Source: Salvia splendens (taxonomy: Eukaryota; Streptophyta; Magnoliopsida; Lamiales; Lamiaceae). Taken from it: DNA of 64,000 nt. Positions 57,716 to 64,000 of the stretch are shown in pieces. The notes below the pieces were generated by a model. The model did no database searches. It was not told the origin of the DNA and was given only the letters and a program-made list of their open reading frames with translations. The stretch lies in assembly GCF_004379255.2 (NCBI RefSeq), contig NC_056052.1, positions 7,068,001-7,132,000 on the forward strand, read 5' to 3'. The stretch's first letter is position 1. Each line of letters opens with the position of its first letter. Made by a program: the position numbers and the translations under genes.

Positions 57716-59040
57716 CTAATTGGCAATAGAGTATCTCGCCTTTCTGTTGATTCTCTCTGGAGAGTATCTTTTCGGTGGTACTCTTCTGTTTACCCTTGGA
57801 GGTAGTATGTAACTTCCAGTGTCGGGATCTATCCCTTCAATGGCGTCTGTATCACCCTCTTCATCATTCTCCCCCTGAGTCTCATCCACAGTGTTAGATT
57901 CATTAATTTCATTGACAGTAGCAAGTGTACTTACATCCGATATCAGAAGCGGAGAGTCACTATTAGGACTTGTGTCACCTACTGCTTCAGTCTGTACCAC
58001 GTCAGAGACTTGCCCAGCGGATTTGCGTACTGCTTCCTCTGGTAGGTCCGCTTCTGATACACTTGGCATTGACACCCAGCTTAGTGGGTCACTAATAGTT
58101 TTCCTAATCTCACTCTCCCCCTGACCGCTAAGATGGGTATAGAAGTACTCGGATTCAAGAAAATCACAATTCATGGTCGTGTACATACGATTAGACTTAG
58201 GATCAAAGCATCTATAACCCTTTTGGTTCACTCCGTACCCCACAAACACACATTTAATGGCGCAAGGGGATAATTTTGTTCGTTCATGTTTTGGTATATG
58301 GACAAAGACTGAGCATCCAAAGACTCGTGGTTCTAGTGAAAGATGTGGAGGGATAGTTGTGTGTAGGGCTAGGGTATCAGTTGGTGTTTGGAATTTCAGA
58401 ATGTGGGTGGGTAGCCGATTTAGAAGGTAAGCGGAAGTGGCAAGAGCTTCAGGCCAGAAGGTCTTAGGGACTTGTGATTATATGAGCATGGCACGAGTCA
58501 TTTCTAGTAGGATTATGTTTTTTTCTCTCGGCTACCCCATTTTGTTCTGGAGTATGGGCATAGGTGGTTTGATGTATCATTCCCTTTTCTAGGATGAACT
58601 GTTTCATTCTGGAATTGACAAACTCCCCCCATTATCAGATCGTAGGATTTTAATGGGTTTTTGGTATTGTATTTGGACAAGGTTATAGAAGTGGGCAAAG
58701 TGTTCGAAAACTTCAGATTTCTGCTTCATAAAGTATACCCAAGTAATACGGGTACAGTCATCAACAAAGATAAGAAAATATTTAAATCCTTGTCCCCAAC
58801 TACCGGTGCGGGTCCCCAAACATCAGAATGTATTAAATCAAAAATGGTTTTAGTACGAGAACTGCTCAAAGGATAGGAGTTTCTATGGCTTTAAGCCAAA
58901 ACACAAGTTTCACAATACATGTTCGATTTTGGAGTAATATTAGGAAATAACATTTTTAAATAATCCGGAGAAGGATGTCCTAAGCGACGGTGCCAAAGCC
59001 AAGCTTCCATATCAGCAGACCCGTGAGTTAGCATGGCAGC
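57716..59040 (-). pseudogene. Copia integrase, broken
   Basis: The pre-integrase HHCC motif appears as WLWHRRLGHPSPDY and MYCETC (near 58893-58997). The catalytic core is represented by FLIFVDDCTRITWVYFM and ILRSDNGG. The C-terminal part is MFVGYGVNQKGYRCFDPKSN with a long Ser/Glu-rich linker. At least one stop (near 58892) and frameshifts around 58600 and 58250-58500 break it. Confidence 0.85.
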
Positions 59041-60289
59041 TCATTTTTGGGATATCTCGTCCACGTAGTACAACCCGTTACTTTCAGTGCCACGCCCAAT
59101 AATCTCTCCGGTCCTGATATCCCGCAGTAGACAAAAATTCAGTTGCATTAGCAATGTGCAATTTAATTCCCGGGTCACATGACTAATTGACAACAATTTA
59201 TGGGACAGTGAAGGAATATGCAAACAATTAGATAATTTTAGGGTTGGAGAAATCTTCACAGTCCCTGCCCCTTTTACAGCCGTAAATTCCCCACTAGCAG
59301 TCTGAATATGAGACAAATGGGGTTTATGACTTTCAGTGATATCCGACTCATCATAAGTCATCGTGTCAGTAGCCCCGCAATCAAAAGTCCACCTATTCAT
59401 TTTCCCAGATCCTGCAGACACAGCGCACGCTGTCCCAAAATTTTCTAGGACTTGAAAACTATTTCTACATTCAATTGGGGCTGATTTATAATTTTCAAAA
59501 ATTCTGGGGTTTACTTTATAATTTCTTGAGTTTCTTGAGGCAAAAACACAATATCTTTTGAAATGGGGTTTATTTTGCAAAGGTATGAAAGATTGAGGGT
59601 TAGGTTGTAAACCTAACCCTAATACCAATTTACCTCCCGCCGCCTCACTCGTCTCATCTCCTTTGATTCGAGCTCCTCCAGAGGCGAATTGGGCGATTCC
59701 GGCTGCCCTCGGTGGTACGCCGATCAGCGGTTCATTGCCCCGAGTATGAGTGGCCGCATCAGGTTTGCCCTCAGTGGCGGCGAGGTTCGCCGTTCCTCCA
59801 TCTGCTCCAACAGCTGCGGCGGCGTGGCCTTTGCTCCACGGTGGTCGGGTAGCCCCCGATTTATGCTTCGACTCCCACCAGTCGGGATATCCTACTAGCT
59901 CGAAGCACTGTTCTTTTGTGTGTTTGTGCTTTCCACAATTTGTACACACTAACTTGGATCGATCTTCATCCGTTCTCCGTTCATCAGAGGGGCGCTGGTT
60001 CCACCCCCCGTTTCCGCTACTGCCGCCGCGGCGTGGGGCATTGGGGTAATTCGGCCTTCTCGCCGTGAACAATCCTGCCCCGATTCTGTCTCCTGAAGTT
60101 TTTCCGTCTGTAGGGCGGAGGATTTCCGACCGGATGTCCTCCCTCTACACTATGTTATACGTCTGCTCCGCCGAGGGAAGTGGTTCCATCTTCAACACCT
60201 CTCTCTTTACTAACTCATATTTTTCGTCCAGTGCAGTAAGAAATTGATAGAGTCGATCTTGTTCTGTTTCTTGATTGTAGATTTGGATG
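59041..60289 (-). pseudogene. Copia gag and protease, interrupted
   Basis: Gag includes a segment with QDRLYQFLTALDEKYELVK (from about 60250), a stop at 60145-60147, then in the same frame LFTARRPNYPNAPRRGGSSG, a zinc knuckle (CTNCGKHKHTKEQCFELVGY) and the protease region WTFDCGATDTMT. The protease signature is DCGA rather than DSGA/DTGA. Gag is truncated at 60289 by the gypsy LTR. Confidence 0.85.
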
Positions 60290-62494
60290 TGTAACATCCC
60301 AAACTTTTGTGACTTCTTTTTATGTAATTGGAATTTTGGAATTTTAGAAACGTTTGCTTCTATGTGATTTAAGTGACCTTACGTGGAATGAATTATCGTG
60401 TTTAATGTGATTGATGAGCTTGAGTTTTATACTTTTCCAATGTGGGGAAATAATTAATAGGATCATGCATTTATCCTTTCTCGAGTCGATTCGTTGAAAT
60501 ATTCGGCCCTTCCTAATTATTGAAATAATACTTCTTCTTGTGGATTTAATTAATTATTTTGGGATACTTATCCAAATTAAATCCAAACCAAATGACCCCT
60601 AAGTTGTACTACATGAAATTCGAACTCCATTTTATTTTTCCTTGGGAGTTTCCGAAAATTCCCTATAGGAGAAAGAATTAATTTCCTTTTGATTTAATTG
60701 GTGCTTTATTGACTCCCTTCCTTTGAATTTAATCCAATTAAATCATGTGATAATGTATTTCTTCGCCCAAAATAAATAGAGAGTTGGGATATTTATCCTT
60801 GGCTATTTAGCCTAGCATTTTCGGCCCCCTCCAATAAAATTGGAGAATATTTTAATTGTTTCCTAATTTGTGGGATCCCTTTTTATTCAAATAAATTCCT
60901 ATGTCTAATTAATTGGGGATGTGAATATTTTTTTCTATTGTTCCTCCATATCACACGCCCCTATGCATTATTTCCTTTGTGGGAATTTAATTAATTATTG
61001 CCTTTTTATGGGAGCCTTTTTCCATAAAGAAATTACCTAATTTAAATCCTATTCTATTTAATTGGGGATTTAAATAATTTCCTTGTACAAATTTCCTCTT
61101 GAAATTTTCGGCCCCCACCACATAAATTCCTACTTGGGGATTTAATTTATTTTGTTCCCTTATTTACGGAATATTCACCTTTATTTCCTAATTTATGAAT
61201 ATTCTCTCCAAGTAAATATTTCTATATCCCATTGTTATTAAATAAGCAAATATTGAATTAATCCCCCCCTCATTATGCACGCCTATTTTGTGCTCTAATT
61301 GGGAGATTTTTTTTTTCAATTTATTCCTCCCACAATTTAATTAATTCATTAGGTGTGGGATTTTTTTTTTAAACCTAAACCTAGCAAATAAATACATAAT
61401 TATCAAACCCTAGCCCCCATACCTCACAATTTTCGCCACTCTCTCCCTCCCTCACTCCCACACGGTTCTCTCCCTCCATCACTCTCCCATCTCCAAAAAC
61501 CTCCATTCAAGCCTTGATTTTGCAGCCATTGAAGTTATCTTCGATAACCACCGACGGATCGCTTCATCCTACGTTTCTACCGTTTTCGTTTTGTCAAAAG
61601 GAAGGTATAATCACACACTTCTCTTCCCCTTCCGTTTTGAACCATGTTTTGAGTCCTACATGCATGTAGAGAGTGTAGGTTTGATAGATCGCAAGTTTTA
61701 ACGGGGGAAAAATTGTGTGATTATATGAACTTATTGGTTTTGCATTTGTTGGTTGAATTCACGTGTGATTTGGATCGAAATAATTGTGAATAATATGAGT
61801 TGTATGCAAATATGTGTTTGAGGAATGAGTGAGCATGATGATGTATTTTCGAGCATGATGAATCGGTGTTTTCGTTGTGGAATTTTAAAAAACCCTATTT
61901 TCGAAATTGAATCAGAATTCTGTGATGCTCGACCAGTGACTTATGATCTGGATTCGACCCATCAAACGAACGAATTTTGCTACGAAATTTTTACTGAGTA
62001 AATTTCAAGATGTCTTCGGTGTCTCCTGTGAATTTCAGCCTGTTTTATCAAAAAATGAATTTTTGAAAAATGTTTGAAGTCGACTGCACAATTTTGCCAG
62101 AAACGTGTGTTCCCGACCAGAAAGTTTCGTTTTCTGTTGGACTGACCAAATGACCTCCGATCGATGTGATTCTTGAACTATATGCAAATTTGAAGTGTCT
62201 TCTGTGTTGTGTTAAATTTTCAGCCTTTTTGGGCATCGTATGAATTTATGGTGAATTTTTCAAATGAACTGCGCAATACTGCCAGAAATTGTATGTTCCG
62301 ACCAGAGTGTTGTATTAGTGTTTTGACTGACCAAACGACATGATTTGAGCGTGAAACTTTACCTGGATGAACTTTAATGTGTCTACTGTGTTGTGACCAA
62401 ATTTCAGCTTCATATGAGGTCGGGTGAATTTTAAAGTGATTTTTACAAAACGATCGCCGCGTTTGTGGTACCCCTTGTATGGGCGGTCGTGACA
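60290..62494 (+). repeat. 5' LTR of a second gypsy element
   Basis: It starts TGTAACATCCCAAACTTTTG and ends GGGCGGTCGTGACA, related in layout to the LTRs of the 18072 element. A degenerate repeat of about 190 bp (CTGACCAAA.GAC, TTTCAGCCT, GCGCAATACTGCCAGAAA-type units) occurs two to three times at 61930-62455. Its partner LTR is outside the window. Confidence 0.8.
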
Positions 62495-64000
62495 GAGTGG
62501 TATCAGAGCTTTGTTCTTTCGCTCTGGTCCGAGAGTCTTCTTTCACTTTAAGTCTAAGTTAGTGAACCCGTATTGACTAGAAGTGTCACGAAGGCTCAAC
62601 ATCCAAAGCATCACGCTCAACCAAGGAAAGTGAGGTATGTTTTAAAGTTGTTGATGAAATATGAGAACGAGGTATAAACTTTATGATATGATGAGGATGG
62701 TTTGGGCAAAAGAATGCATGAGCATGTAATTACGTGATGATGTGATTCTCATGTTCAAATTCGTGAATAAATGATGTGAAAAGAAGTTGAATGTGAGCAT
62801 GATTTGTGTGATGATCTAAACACGTGCTTTATGTGGAAATAATGTTGTGATAGTATGATTTTGTTGAGTATGAGCATGATTGTCAAGATGATCTAAACAC
62901 GTGTCGTATGTAAGAATGTGATATTGTTCTAGTATACTTATGTGGAACATGAGCAAGATTGGTATGATGACTTAAGTATGTGCTATGTGTGTGAAAATGT
63001 TATGACGTAAGCATGTGATTATGGGAAGATGGCGTGTTTTACATGAAAGATGGAAATTAATGAGTTGTTTTGAGAATGTTGAAATTTTTGAGAAAAGATG
63101 AGTAATCTAAAAATGTTGTCTCAAACATATATGTGAAGTGCATGAGTGTTTTGGTTGGAATGCAAATGTGTTATGAGTTTTGCAATCTTAATGACTAGTT
63201 GTTCTAGTGGGAAAAATATTTATGTTGTGGAAAGTTGTTGGAACTTTTTGAAAAAAAAAAAAAAATCTTTGAACTTTAAATGAAAATATGTTAGTTCTTT
63301 CTTTTGAGAAAATTAATTGATCAATGGAAATTGTTGTGTTTATTGTTCAAAAAAAAATAAAAAAATAAAAATGAGTTTTGCAAAAAAAAAAAAAAAAAAT
63401 TACTTCGTTTGGAAAATTGAGCTGTGGAAGTGTGATGTTATGTATGTTATGAGGTGCGAGGTATGATGTGTTATTCTATGGAATGTTTTATACGAATGAT
63501 GAAAGTCGATGCGAAACTACGATTTAGTTTGAGTCAACTTTTACTTTAAAAGTGAGATGTGGAAAAAAAAAAAATTTTGGAAAGTGTGAAAGTGTAAAGA
63601 AATTTTGTTTCAAAAGTTTTGAATATGATGTGAAGTTCGAAAGTGTTTTGCTATGGGATGTGAAAATGTGGTTTGTTTACCTTGAGGTATGAATGACGTA
63701 AATTAAGTAGACGATGATCTATGAGATGATGAATTGTGTTGTGAACTTAGGGTACCTAAAATAAAATGCCTAGTTGACCGCGCGAATCGTAGCTCAGAGT
63801 TGAAAACTTAACAACTGCTTTTCCGAGCAATGAAACGTACGAGAATATGAAAGTTTAGGCAAAAGCTTAAGTCAAGGTGCGAGACAAGAAGAACCGATGC
63901 TAAGAGATATTTTCATGCAACGACGAGCGATCATACTCGCGATTTAAATTAGTATAGTTTAATCTTGCGTAAGTGGAAGCACGATGGAGATGATCTCCAT
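62495..64000 (+). mobile_element. Second gypsy element, internal leader (cut by window end)
   Basis: The primer-binding site TGGTATCAGAGC (62498-62509) follows the LTR. The 1.5 kb after it has no gag start. It includes a degenerate repeat of about 85 bp (GAGCATGATT, GATGATCTAAACACGTG units, 62785-63000) and poly-A tracts. The plus orientation places gag and pol beyond 64000. Confidence 0.75.

Larger units (their letters stand above)
50704..60289 (-). mobile_element. Ty1/copia retrotransposon, degenerate and twice interrupted
   Basis: Reading right to left, gag with a zinc knuckle and protease, integrase, reverse transcriptase, RNase H, polypurine tract and a short LTR follow in copia order. 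An Athila-like element (51720-56921) splits the reverse transcriptase, and a gypsy element begins at 60290 inside gag. The copia 5' LTR must lie beyond the right edge, past the gypsy insert. Several stops and frameshifts make it inactive. It is the oldest layer of the nest. Confidence 0.9.

Overview
This is nuclear DNA from a flowering plant, most likely a eudicot. The protein-coding genes have many short introns with GT..AG borders. They align in order and wording with Arabidopsis genes I recognise, and the space between them is filled with plant-type LTR retrotransposons, Harbinger, hAT and Stowaway-like elements and SINEs. Nothing in the window fixes the species; an asterid would fit, but that is only a guess.

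Four ordinary host genes can be supported. On the minus strand at the left are a 13-exon cation-chloride cotransporter (CCC1 type, 70-7548) and, upstream of it, a 4-exon BTB/NPH3 protein (10643-13731). From memory of the Arabidopsis map, their best counterparts (At1g30450 and At1g30440) are also neighbours, so this looks like a conserved gene pair. A small secreted X8-domain protein with four exons, one of 31 nt, follows (15823-16712, minus). Far to the right stands an intact two-exon AGC kinase of the PINOID type (41204-42621, plus), preceded by bZIP/bHLH-type motifs.

The rest is mostly mobile DNA. A 9.4 kb Ty3/gypsy element (18072-27512) has 2.9 kb LTRs and a perfect TTGGT target duplication. 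It carries a gag-like gene and part of an integrase, has lost protease, reverse transcriptase and RNase H, and has an extra 227-codon acidic ORF ahead of gag that I cannot name. On the right a minus-strand Ty1/copia element (50704-60289 and beyond) was hit twice: by an Athila-like non-coding LTR element (51720-56921, TSD AATAT) inside the reverse transcriptase, and by a second long-LTR gypsy element (from 60290, running off the window) inside gag.

A PIF/Harbinger cluster runs from about 31.5 to 47.8 kb. One element carries only the Myb-like ORF1 (31571-33430), another only the transposase (45744-47739), and both have the same terminal and promoter regions. Three short derivatives and an older ALP1-like transposase relic lie nearby. 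Many Stowaway-like MITEs with TA target duplications, a GGTTC-rich hAT-like element and three tail-to-head tRNA-derived SINEs at 37984-38373 complete the picture. No rRNA, genuine tRNA gene or CRISPR array was seen. The most unusual items are the unnamed ORF upstream of gag, the split Harbinger pair and the SINE triplet.
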